Of a stretch of DNA of 64,000 bases, positions 33,617 through 43,979 are shown one piece after another. The notes under the pieces were generated by a model. That model saw nothing but the letters and a program-made list of their open reading frames with translations. It did not search any database and was not told the DNA's origin. The DNA comes from Hermatobates lingyangjiaoensis (taxonomy: Eukaryota > Arthropoda > Insecta > Hemiptera > Hermatobatidae): positions 930,001-994,000 of the forward strand of contig JAPFBL010000069.1 of the NCBI GenBank assembly GCA_026182355.1. Reading direction: 5' to 3'. Position 1 is the stretch's first letter, and every line of letters starts with the position of its first letter. Made by a program: the position numbers and the translations under genes.

Positions 33617-36129
33617 CAGTAAGTGTGTTTGTTCCTTAGTTCTACTGGTAGAGGACTTCCAAAAAATAAGTTACCTTCGGATTGGAATTGAATTACCTTT
33701 TAATATTCCTCCAATATTGTTACCTAATATTCATTTTCAATCTAAACAGCGTGAACCACTTTTTTCCTTCCTCCCAGGCAATCTACCTGAAGTTGTGCCT
33801 GACTCTTATCCTTCCGAATCCTATTCTACTCCTCCACCACTAATTCCTTCCACTGTCCTTAATCAATCCTCTTCTACTCCTTTTCCACAAAATCCCGAAA
33901 CAGCCAGCACTATTTGTAACCTATCCTCACGTAGGTTGACGGTCCATGAGGAAAGTGTACTCTCTAAGGGACTCACTTTTTCTCCTGTACCTAATGTTAA
34001 CCACGTCAAGCTTCTCGAGGATGTTCAAATGTTTTGCCGATCGCTCCGATGGCAATATTTTTGGAAGCCCTCTGCCAGTAGCAATGAAGGTGTCATCTCT
34101 AAACTCCATTCTTCTCTGAAACAGTTTAAACCTCTCTCTTCTTATGAACCCCCTTCCCTCCCTGCTTCCCACCCATTCGAACTCTTCATTACTTCATTAC
34201 TTCAAAAAATTTCAAACCCTACTTTTTTGAACTCCTTAAATCCTAATGACAACCTGTCTCCTCCTGAGCGAAGGGCTATTCATAAGCTGAGAAGCGACAA
34301 CAATCTCATGATTATGCCTGCCGATAAAGGTTCTTCTGTTGTTCTCATGAATTACGACGACTATTGTCGTGAGGCTGTGAGACAACTCAATGACCAGCTT
34401 TATTACCTTCCTTTATCATCTGACCCCACTCCTTCTTATAAACACTCCTTAACCCAACTTCTGGAGAGCTCTTCTTTCCGTGAGGGGCTCTCCAAAGAAG
34501 ATGTAGCCGTTCTTGTCCCTTCTAATCCACGTTGTCCTAAATTTTACTTACTCCCTAAAATTCACAAATCTTTTGAGATGCCTTTTACTCCGCCCCCCGG
34601 GAGGCCAGTTTCTAGCTATGGTTCTCTCACGGAAAGGGTTTCTGCGTTCGTTGATGCCTTCTTGCAGCCTATTGTAAGAATGCAGCCTTCTTACTGCAGA
34701 GACTCCTTTCATTTCCTTGATTTACTGAAAAACCTCTCCATTCCTGAGACGCTTGACTTCCCCCTTGTCATGGTCACGATGGATGTGAAGTCATTATACA
34801 CTGTTATTGACCATGATGAGGGTTTGGAGGCTTTACGCTATTTTCTTAATCACAGACCCCTACCTCATTCTCCCTCTACCGATTTCCTTGTCAAACTGGC
34901 TGACTTTGTTTTGGGGCATAATTACTTTCAATTCGAAGGTAAGTTTTATCTTCAAACCAGAGGTACCGCCATGGGGACGAGGATGGCTCCTTCTTTTGCC
35001 AATTTATTTATGGCGAAGCTGGAACAAATGTTCCTTGCTTCTTGCCCTCTTTCTCCACTATTCTATGTTAGATTTATTGATGACATCTTCCTTGTTTGGC
35101 AGCACGGCCAACATCTTTTGGATTCTTTCATCACTTCCTTCGAAGCTTTCTCCACCTCTATCTCTTTCACACACCATTCCTCCCCCTACAACATAACTTT
35201 CTTAGATGTTGACATCACTCTTAACAGTGGGACCTTCACGACGTCTGTTCACGTTAAGCCCACCAACGCCCAAAACTACCTCCATTACAAAAGTTGTCAT
35301 CCTCCTCATATTAAAAAATCTATCCCGCGGTCTCTTTCAATCCGTCTTCATCGCCTCTGTAATAATATCCAAGATCGGGAAACCAATCTTCAAAAACTTA
35401 AATGCAAATTCACTCAGCATGGTTATCCCCCCAATTTAATCAATAGCCGAATCATCCCTGCCAATGTCAACTTTTCTACTAATAACAGAAGAGACCCCAC
35501 TCCTACTGCTTCGCTTCTTACAAATTATTTCCCTGGTGTCCATAAATTAAGAAAATTTATTAAAGAACTTACCCTATCCTTTCCTCTTCCCCCTCTACCG
35601 TTTCAGTTTTTAACCAGTTGCCCCGCATTTCCTTTAGAAGAGCCCCCAATCTCTCAAATATTTTTTTCCACCGGGCCGGCAAACTTATTCAGAATCCCCA
35701 AAGCAGCGGTGGCCTACAACGTTGTGGACGTCGGAGATGTCTTACCTGTCCCATTGTTGATTCTGGGTCTTCATTTGAGTCTCTAACTAATCTTAATTCT
35801 TACCCTATTCACAGTCCTTCCTCCTGTATCTCCACTGGTGCGTTTACCTCTTGAAATGCACCCAATGTGATGCTTTTTACGTTGGTTTAGCATCTACGAT
35901 GCTGCACCTTTGGATGAATAATCACAGGCTTTCGGTTGGTAAACGCAGCAGTCTCCCTGTCGCCACTCACGCTAATTCCCACCATCTCAGTTTCAATGAT
36001 TGTTTCACAGTCCAAGTTCTTAAACAAGTCCCCAGTGATAACAGACAAGTTACTTTAAAAGCTTCTGAGGAAGCCCACATTTGGCTCCTGGGGGCATGCT
36101 CGAAACCTGGCTTGAATTTAAATCGTTAG
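33588..36129 (+). pseudogene. Penelope-like RT/GIY-YIG protein with two frameshifts
   Basis: The first frame (33588-35786, 732 codons) holds the RT: ADKGS (245-249), PKIHK (323-327), GRPVSS (338-343), MDVKSLYT (398-405, catalytic Asp), TRGTAMGTRMAPSFANLF (458-475), FIDD (496-499, catalytic pair), TFLDVDI (537-543) and KPTN (557-560). Homology then moves to another frame (about 35618-35840: SFRRAPNLSN, RCGRRRCLTC, the Cys-rich linker) and to a third (about 35842-36129: VYLLKCTQCDAFYVGL, the GIY-YIG core). The expected Arg after YVG appears lost (TMLHLWMNNHR). The protein ends in SEEAHIWLLGACSKPGLNLN. The two shifts and the altered nuclease site make it a recent pseudogene. The N-terminal 100 residues are Pro/Ser-rich and poorly recognisable. 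Confidence 0.88.
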
Positions 36130-36395
36130 TTTTTTATTTATTTATTTATTTATTTTTAATTTTTTTTATTTTTTTTTTAATTTTTTATATTATTTTTAAT
36201 TGTTCTATATATTTTCTTTATTTTTTCTTTTCTTAACCTTTTTCTACCTTTCAAAAACATTTTTTTTTTTTATTTTTGCTCTCGACTTCCTAGTTACTTT
36301 TTTATTTGTCTCCTTTGCGGCAGCACTGCTTTAGCCCTCTTCAGTTGACTTCAACTTCTTCTTCAGTTGACTGTCGTCCCTCCGTCAATTCACTT

Positions 36396-36439
36396 CTTCT
36401 CCTGAGGACGACCGCCATTACGGTCGAAATATTGAAAAG
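36396..36439 (+). ncRNA. Hammerhead-ribozyme-like motif at 3' end of PLE
   Basis: Stem I CUUCUC/GAAAAG (5 of 6 pairs), core CUGAGGA, extra C, stem II GACCG/CGGUC (5 bp) with a CCAUUA loop, GAAA, UA, UU. It lies 267 bp after the ORF stop. Confidence 0.55.
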
Positions 36440-36646
36440 TGAGTCTTTGTTGTGTTTCTGTTTATGTGTCACTGCTTATTTTAATTGTTATTTGTCCTGC
36501 CGGACCGTTTTTCGTTTATCATGGTATATATATATATATATATATATATATTTCACTGATAAAACGAAATACGATCCAAACTGGACACAATACGAGTTCG
36601 AGATTAACAAAGAGCAACACACAAAGTAGGGAAACACACTTACAGA

Positions 36647-36677
36647 CTCAAATTTTCGGGTAATCCGTCTTCAGGAG
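36647..36677 (-). ncRNA. Hammerhead-like motif, family B, minus copy
   Basis: Stem I CUC/GAG, core CUGAAGA, extra C, GG...CCC hairpin around AUUA, GAAA, AUUU. Stem II is weaker than at 14848 because A now faces C. Confidence 0.45.
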
Positions 36678-36835
36678 AAAAGAGAATGGGAGACCAAGCA
36701 CGTTGTAGGCGCAACGGCAAGTAACCAACCCGGCAACCGCCAGTGCTGTCAACCGTACCCGGTCTTAAAGTATAAAATTAGGAGAAGATATAAACAGAAG
36801 CTCAGATAAGCAGTACTGGTTGGGTAAATAATACC

Positions 36836-36916
36836 GTGACCCTTAGAGCCTCTGAGGAGGCTCACATCTGGTTGCTCGGGGCGCGCAGTGCACCTGGACT
36901 TAACCTTAAAAGATAA
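36836..36916 (+). pseudogene. C-terminal 26 codons of a PLE protein
   Basis: Reads TLRASEEAHIWLLGARS and PGLNLKR, then TAA. The end of the PLE at 36129 reads TLKASEEAHIWLLGACS and PGLNLNR. The rest of the protein is absent through 5' truncation. Confidence 0.8.
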
Positions 36917-37448
36917 TTTTTTTTTTTTTTTTGTACTTTTTTTCCAGTATTCTTTATTCTCTAGTACTTATTTCTTTTTTCCTCTTTCGTATATTTTGTG
37001 TATATCTATTTTGTCTTCTTCACTTACTACTAGTTTGTTTTATCCTATTTTATTTTTCTAAATTCTTATTCTTAACTAGTTTCCCATACTTACCCTTTTA
37101 TTCAGTCTCTATCTTTTATTTACTAAAACAACCAATGCAAGTTTTTTGTATTGTATTTATTTTTATTTATTTATTTATTTATTTTTTTTTTTGTTTATTT
37201 TTTTTGTTTTTTTTTTCTTCTTTTCTCTATCATTATTTTTGTTTCTTATAGTTTGTTTTTATCTTATATTGTTTATAATTTTTCACCTACTTATAGTTTT
37301 ACCCAACCAGTACTGCTTATCTGAGCTTCTGTTTATATCTTCTCCTAATTTTATACTTTAAGACCGGGTACGGTTGACAGCACTGGCGGTTGCCGGGTTG
37401 GTTACTTGCCGTTGCGCCTACAACGTGCTTGGTCTCCCATTCTCTTTT

Positions 37449-37479
37449 CTCCTGAAGACGGATTACCCGAAAATTTGAG
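37449..37479 (+). ncRNA. Hammerhead-like motif, family B, plus copy
   Basis: Mirror copy of 36647-36677 with the same sequence: CUC, CUGAAGA, C, hairpin, GAAA, AUUU, GAG. It lies about 530 bp downstream of the ORF stop at 36916. Confidence 0.45.
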
Positions 37480-37550
37480 TCTGTAAGTGTGTTTCCCTAC
37501 TTTGTGTGTTGCTCTTTGTTAATCTCGAACTCATATATATATATATATAT

Positions 37551-37771
37551 AAATGATCAAACCACAATAAGAAATGGGAAAACAAGACTAAGATCTTTCA
37601 ACCGTAACAAGCGGTCTACGTCAGAGTCAAAAACCCAACTCAGAGTTGGGTAACGAGACTCTGACGTAGACTGCTTGTTACGGTTGAAAGATCTTAGTCT
37701 TGTTTTCCCATTTCTTATTGTGGTTTGATCATTGATTGTTATTTCACGTGTTTATGTGAAATCTTTTTATT
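37551..37771. repeat. Family A PLE inverted pair
   Basis: Minus hammerhead 37586-37628 and plus hammerhead 37657-37699, centre CAACTCAGAGTTGGG. Tail only on the right. Position 9 of the core is U in both copies (CUGACGU), so the change happened before or during the pair's formation. It is the last member of the array beginning at 30166. Confidence 0.8.
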
Positions 37772-37772
37772 G

Positions 37773-37819
<47 letters not shown>

Positions 37820-37820
<1 letters not shown>

Positions 37821-38960
37821 ACGCATACACGTACCAAAAAAGCAACAAGATAAATTATTAAGTGCAACATTTGTATCTTGTAATAAAGAATTTTTCAAAA
37901 ATTCCATTAATATTTTTTAATTAATGGGTAATAAATAAAAATAGTTTATTTTGTGTTAATTATATAGTATTTATTTAATTATTTTAATCAACTAATTTGG
38001 TGAATACATGACTTTGCAGATAGATAAATGATTTTATGTTATAAATTCTATAACTGATATATAGAAATTTGATATCAATTTCCTTGCCAGTTTAAAATCT
38101 GGTAATTTCTTACAATTTGCTCTTAATGCCATTAGTGAAATTAAGAGCTGTACTTTAATAAACAGGATTGTTACAAACAATATAGAAATGACGATTCATT
38201 TGACTAGAACTTTAAAAAGTTATAAAAAATAACTGATTATTGATTATTATTTTTCAAATGGGCAAAAGAGGCAAGGCAGTAAAGTAAAATACAGAAGAAT
38301 GTTCTCTGGGTTTTGGTTGCGGACGTGTTCTAAAGCCGTTATAAAAAACAACTTAGTATATACTTACAAGATAATGAATTTTTCTAAGCAATTTTTTTTA
38401 AATTCATAGGTACACAATCTTGTCATGTTAATACTAAAAGGCGATTATTTGCTGATCTTTTACTATGTTAATCACCCTGATTAATTTTCCACAAAAAACT
38501 TTTAGTGTTAAACCCACTGAAGTAATGACATTACGGTATAATTTTATTGTTTTGCCTTTATAATTTTAAAATCAACAGTTAAATTTCATTTATTTTTATT
38601 TCAGTCGTTATTATCAACGTAAATATTTATGCAGTTTTGTTATACTGCGTAAACTTTTCTGCTTATACCATACAGTACATAATAGCATTTTATTATGAAA
38701 TAAGCAAGCGTCATTATTTAAACAGTCCAAAAAAAGGTGCACTTTATTTCTTGAATCAATTGAGTTTGTTTAAAATTTAAAAAATATAGATGTTTAAAGG
38801 AAATGTACAGCTTGCAATCTAGAATCCAGTCGAATTTATCTCGCTTTGGTTGGCAAATGCCACTTAATCAATTAGCATTTAGGTCTCACCTGACTTGCCC
38901 ATTCGCTGTGAAGTTTACAAAATAACCAAGAGTTTTAAGTTCTTAACAAAAGGAAAAGTT
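37820..38960. other. AT-rich DNA, no feature seen
   Basis: No coding, RNA or repeat signal was recognised. Confidence 0.4.
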
Positions 38961-38964
38961 ACAT

Positions 38965-39425
38965 TTGAGTTGGGACTAGGTTAGCATAATGGGAACTACT
39001 CGTCTCTGGACTGATAGATCCCAGGGTAACTCTGGATTTATTCACGTGGGTGGTGAATAAATCTGAACACATCGCCTTTCAGAGAAGACTTTAAGCATTC
39101 CCTTTTAAGTCTATACGATGTCAAATACTCGCTAAAGATCCCTAATCTGAAAATTCTTAAGTTAGGCAAAATATAAGACTGATTCTGATGTAAAATGGAT
39201 AAACAAACAAAAGTCTCCACACAAATGAGTCTCCATCATTTGTGTGGAGACCTTTGTTTTTTTATCCATTTTACCTCTGAATGAGTGAATACCACACAAG
39301 TACGGATTGCACAACTAATGATTTAAAATATAAGACTTCCAATGCAGAATTTTCATTGTCTGGTATCAAAAAGGACCAATTTTCTGTTCATGTATGTTCC
39401 CTTGTAGGACTGCCACTGCAACCTA
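38965..39425 (+). mobile_element. tRNA-derived SINE split by a later insertion
   Basis: Same family as 3309, with a degraded head (GACTAGGTTAGCATAATGGG), body segments GATTTATTCACGTGGG and GATCCCTAATCTGAA, and an end at TGCCACTGCAACCTAAAC. It is interrupted after 39180 by the family D unit 39181-39324, and resumes at 39325 after a 13-bp duplication. Confidence 0.75.
39181..39324. mobile_element. Family D PLE-like inverted unit inserted in a SINE
   Basis: 144 bp. Left arm TAAAATGGATAAACAAAC...CTCCACACAAATGA, right arm its mirror, plus a tail (GAATGAGTGAATACCACACA) on the right only. It is flanked by a perfect 13-bp target duplication AAAATATAAGACT (39168-39180 and 39325-39337). The hammerhead is not included, because truncation lies outside it. 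Confidence 0.8.
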
Positions 39426-39429
39426 AACT

Positions 39430-41130
39430 ATATTAGAGTTCCAAATTCAAACCTTAAAAACATTAAAAATAATACTATGATTCAGACGTATAAAATCAGA
39501 TTGCCTAATGTCACCTAACTTTATTACAAGATGGTGACATCAAAATAGTCGAATGATGTAATAAAGTTGTGAATTTATATATAAATCTAATTCAAATTTT
39601 CCGTTAGTTTCCTGTCCAAGATAGAGAAGAACTAGACAGTGTTAAATGAATTCATAAAAATTGTACAGTATATTTGAGAGAAGCAGCAATAAAGGAAGGA
39701 GGTTGTCAGCTAGGCTATACATGTGCTATTAGAATTACTAACTATACTATTAAATCAGCCTGGAGGAATTTTCATAGCGGTCCAAGTTGTTGAGTCCTGA
39801 GCAAGTTGCTTTTACGACAGTAGTAAGAGAGTCGGCTCAACCAATGCCTTCATCAGCTTTATTCTGCTTAAGACCTTACATTTAATCACTCTTGTTCTAT
39901 AACTGTCATGAAAGAGAACCTTTATTAGAAAATATGTATATATCCCGTTAGCGACTGAAACACAAACTAATTCATTGAAAATGTAAAGAATATTTGTTAT
40001 TCATATCAATAAATAAGAAAAAAAATATTTATTTATTTTTTTTTTGTTAAAATCCTTTCAAAGGAGAATACCGGTTTTCTTTTGTGCCGTCAACAGTCTT
40101 GTAAACTTCAAGAAGGTTATAGATGTATGACATTTATTACCTTTTTTCTCCTATTGAAAGACAAATTTTGAACAAACTGCTCATAAATATTGTAATTTTT
40201 GTTTTATTTATCATTTTTGGAATTTTGGCTAAGTAACTTTCCACTGAAAAATTTTAACTGTCACAATCATTCATAAATACTAAATATTTGAATACCAATC
40301 GTTTTCATGTCAATTGATTTGTGTAATCCTGCTATTAGTTTAATTTGATATCCCCACTAACATCTGATTAGTAGATATATTCAAATAAGCTGATTGATAC
40401 TAAAACGGAATTTTTTTTCAGAATTAAAAGGAAAGGAAAAAATTAAAAATTACCTTGGGATGGAGTAAACAAATTAAGACAGAAACAAATGAGAAGAACA
40501 TGTTCCAATTAATTTGAACCTTTATACATAGGTCAGACGAATAAATCTTTATACTTGCCTACTATTAAATATATTTAATGTCAAGGAAACTGAATATTTT
40601 GTCATACTTTTGAATATCAATAATGAACAGGTGATATAAATTGAACAATTGGTTTGCTTAACATTATACTCAGTATGACTGGTCGCAATTCACTTTGATA
40701 TGGGGTTCGTATGAACTAGCAGATAATCTTTTCTGCTTTTTTATTTCAATAAAATTCGTACTTATTTTTCTTTGCTTTTTCGACAAAGTTTTTCGGTTTG
40801 TTTTTTTCGAAAAACTTTTATTTTATATAGTAATTTATCTTGAGGTAAGACAAAAATTTTCTGAAATCATAAAACTTACCATAACTCTCACTTCCGTCCT
40901 TGTAATTCAATAAAAAGGTATTTGTCTCATTCTCTTAAAATATGCTATTTATGGGTGTAATTCTATTAAGATTGGTTGTACGATATACCTGTGTCACGGC
41001 CATAGACTTTTAGAATCAATCACAGGTCAAAGATTGTATATTCTATAGCAAAATCTCTCTTTCTAGATATTGAAAAGTGGTGAAACTTTATTCTTTTAAT
41101 GCTATTGTCAGTTCAGTGTTGTCAAACATT
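39430..41130. other. AT-rich DNA, no feature seen
   Basis: A 72-codon frame at 40695-40913 is hydrophobic and AT-driven, without recognisable features. Confidence 0.4.
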
Positions 41131-41137
41131 AATTAAA

Positions 41138-41265
41138 AATCCCTAAGCTGAATACACTTAAGTTAGGTAAAATTTAATAATGCCAAAGTAGAATGTTCAT
41201 TCTGTAGTATCACATAGGGCTAATCATTGTCTATATATTATCTCTCATTGTATGACAACTATAGC
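41138..41265 (+). mobile_element. SINE body fragment
   Basis: AATCCCTAAGCTGAATACAC, AGTTAGGTAAAATTTA, GTAGAATGTTCATT and GTATCACATAGGGC correspond in order to the 3' body of the SINE at 3309. The tRNA head is missing. Confidence 0.65.
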
Positions 41266-41469
41266 CTAACTTAAATTATTGCCTCGGGAAGTCTGCAGGA
41301 AGAGGATCATTTTACCAGCTAAGCTCTAGCTTTAATATTGACATAAGATGCAGAAAGCTCAGGTCCGTCAGAGAGTTTTGTGACTGATAAAGGGTTATCT
41401 ACTCAAGACAAAGTAGATTCAGGTTTAAACGATTTCTTATTTGGCTTGAACTCCTTCTAGAAGGAACTG

Positions 41470-41779
41470 TGACGGGACAAAAAATGTCTGACACCTTTAA
41501 AAAGATGAAATATTAAAATAAATATTTATTCACAGATGAACGTTATAAGTGATCATACTTAACACATTCTCTAAATAGATTCAAAAGCGAGACTGTTATG
41601 ACGCAGGACGCCGCTTTGGCTCCCTGCGTTCCCTTTTATCTGGTCCAGGTTTCCCATCACAAAACTGACTAAATCATGGCTCAGCTGCCAATAGAAACCA
41701 TAGCACTGTGGAATTATTGACACAGAGGTGTAAGACCCCTTCTTACGAAATTAACTCGTTCTGGAGTGGGTTTTGTAAC
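41470..41779. other. Possible solo LTR, about 310 bp
   Basis: Starts TGTGACGGGAC and ends TTTTGTAACA (TG...CA). It has an AATAAA-containing AT stretch near the left and a GC-richer right half (CAGGACGCCGCTTTGGC). I find no flanking duplication and no internal retrovirus-like sequence, so the call rests on end bases and composition contrast only. Confidence 0.25.
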
Positions 41780-41799
41780 ATACATTTTTCATATAATGA

Positions 41800-43690
41800 A
41801 TACTATTTTATAAGTAAATCGTCTAATTCATTTCAAACCCTACGAAAAAACCACAATACATATAATGTAAAAGTATTATTATAATTATTAAAAGAGCACA
41901 ATTCATAATAAGAGTAAACACAGACAAAAATAAGATCGAAATATATTTGAATCATTCGAGATACTAACATAACCGTTACCTCCCCTGAATGAATAATAGT
42001 AGAATGTACATAATAGAATAAAATAAAATAATAAATTGAAAAGTAAATTTTCCCGCAAATGACAGAAAATTGCGGACAGTAATACTTAGCTTTACAAAAC
42101 ACTTGAAATTAATTTCCCGAGAGTGGTAACTTCAAGTTTGTATGCTAATTTTTTTTTATAATATGAAGTAAAAAAGTTAGCATATCATATTGTAAAATGA
42201 AAGTATGGTATACATAAGCTTCTCATCTCGATGTACTACTGTATTATTATTACTTATATAAAAATAGTAGATATTATTATGCTGCTAATATTGCTAATGC
42301 TTCTCGACCACTTATTCTTACAGTTCTAACTGAGTTTTTGCGGTACAATGAATGAACTATTGATAATAAGCTAACGTTTCACCAAAAATTGTTCAGCATT
42401 TTCAAGGCTAAAAACAATTTATTGAAAACATAATAACTAGTAAATCCACCGAATATCAACCAACAGAAAAACTACAATTAAGCAACAAACAATAAATAAA
42501 GTAAAAGAAAAAAAAATAGACAGTGTTATTGTTTTTAATAGAACAAATGTGTTTTTTAAATATAATTACTTTTCATTTTGAGTTTTCTTGTCTGACATAA
42601 TATTGTTAGATTAATGCATCTAACTTAAGTAGTTTTCCTTCGAAGAAATAGATAATAACTTTGTAAATGTTTTGATTTCCCCTTAATTTGTTTATAGTTT
42701 CCTTACTTATATTGTTTGTAATTTTTGTTTATTGGGTTTTTGTTTTCTGTTTCATTGAATGTTCTGTGGAGGTATCCTCGCAGAGCTGTTTTGCAGTATT
42801 ACTTATCTGTTTAAATATTTTTTAGCCTTAATAGTAAATAAAAGTAATCATGTTTAAGCAACACAGTTGTTCTATAAAAAAAGCAATACACTTTTTTATC
42901 TTGGTTTTCTCTAATTATGCTTTCAATAAATTGTTTTTAGCCTTGAAAATGCCAATTTTTGTCAAAACATCCGATTATAATCAGTAGTTAATTCTTTGAG
43001 CCAAATCCTCAAAAACCCAGTTTGAAATAAGCTAAAAATGTTCATTATTCATCTAGTGATACAATTATATATTTATCTGTCTATAATAATTAGCTATATG
43101 AATTCAAATATTTTGCCAAGGAAAGAGAGAAGTCTTATAGATGTAACTTATCCCTTCCTAACAGCTACCTCTAAATTAAATTAACAAAACCTTTCATAAA
43201 TGATTTGGTTATTTAAGAAATTATAAATCAGATATCATTGTTCAATATAAAATTATTTTGCAAAGAATGATACAATTGAATAGGTCTGCATAGAAAATGG
43301 ATTGACCAGAGTTGGGTTAATGCTAGCATGGGTTTCCTTCTCTCAACGCGGTAGGTAATACAGGGCACGTGAAGTGGAGACAAATGAGGATAGAAACACT
43401 TAAAACGATATTGATGAAAGCTTCATGCTGTCAAACAATGGACGGCCTTCTTTTATTTCTCAGACAATAAACAGATTGAATGTAGTTTGGATTCTAATGG
43501 GGTATAAACATCCTCCAATGCATTTGTAGCCTTTTCCCCATCATTCGATTCCATTAACGTTTTGAAACAAACCTCCTTCAATTCCTCATTATTTTCCTGC
43601 TAATTTTTCTAATCCACTTTACTAATAACTTTTGTATCTACATTAATAGATTCCTTTTTTTTATCTTTTAGTTATTTTTTCCTTTTATTT
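41800..43690. other. AT-rich DNA, no feature seen
   Basis: Short frames only. Fragments TTGAAAATGC and TTTCAAGGCTAAAAACAATTTATTG at about 42395-42425 have an inverted counterpart near 42925-42960, suggesting an eroded inverted repeat of about 570 bp. Confidence 0.35.
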
Positions 43691-43697
43691 TAATAAA

Positions 43698-43976
43698 ATA
43701 ACCACTATATTTTTCATAAATTTTGCTAACAGTTTTGAAAATAATTTCCTAATTGTTTATCTTTTTGTCATTGAAAATTAATAATCATAAATTATTTTTT
43801 AATTACTAATAATGGTAAAAATGAAGTCTTATTCATAATAACAACTATATTTTTCATAAATTTTGCTAACAGTTTTGAAGATAATTTCCTAATTTTTTAT
43901 CTTTTTGTCATTGAAAATTAATAATCATAAATTGTTTTTTAATTACTATAATGGTAAAAATGAAGTCTTATTCATT
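43698..43976 (+). repeat. Tandem duplication with 140-bp period, two copies
   Basis: Unit 43698-43837 is repeated at 43838-43976 with a handful of substitutions and one deleted base. AACTATATTTTTCATAAATT and AATGAAGTCTTATTCAT mark the unit ends. Confidence 0.9.
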
Positions 43977-43979
43977 ACA

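Larger units (their letters stand above)
33466..36528 (+). mobile_element. Near-full-length PLE with hammerheads near both ends
   Basis: The left end begins after (TA)n with an inverted fragment of its own tail (about 33470-33540), then a plus-strand hammerhead (33584-33616), the ORF region and an AT/T-rich 3' untranslated part (36130-36300). A second hammerhead (36396-36439) and a tail (CCGGACCGTTTTTCG) precede the next (TA)n. Hammerheads near both ends fit the pseudo-LTR organisation of PLEs. The two are not identical in sequence, so this copy is either old or chimeric. Confidence 0.8.
36553..37533. repeat. Family B PLE inverted pair retaining the ORF 3' end
   Basis: The minus arm with tail (36553-36825) is joined to a longer plus copy (about 36826-37533) that starts inside the last codons of a PLE protein and runs through a C/T-rich untranslated stretch (36917-37275) and a hammerhead to the end, without a tail. 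It proves that the family B terminal sequence belongs to a PLE. Frames of 106 and 71 codons in the T-rich part are not genes. Confidence 0.8.

Noticed and set aside
34807..35439. Secondary frames of 77-129 codons inside the PLE at 33-36 kb
   Set aside because: They are out-of-frame shadows of the RT and show none of its motifs.
30295..37816. Considered a CRISPR-like or phage-type retroelement because of repeated RT and hairpins
   Set aside because: Repeats are microsatellites and PLE ends, not spaced direct repeats, and the RT has the PLE order with GIY-YIG and no bacterial partners.
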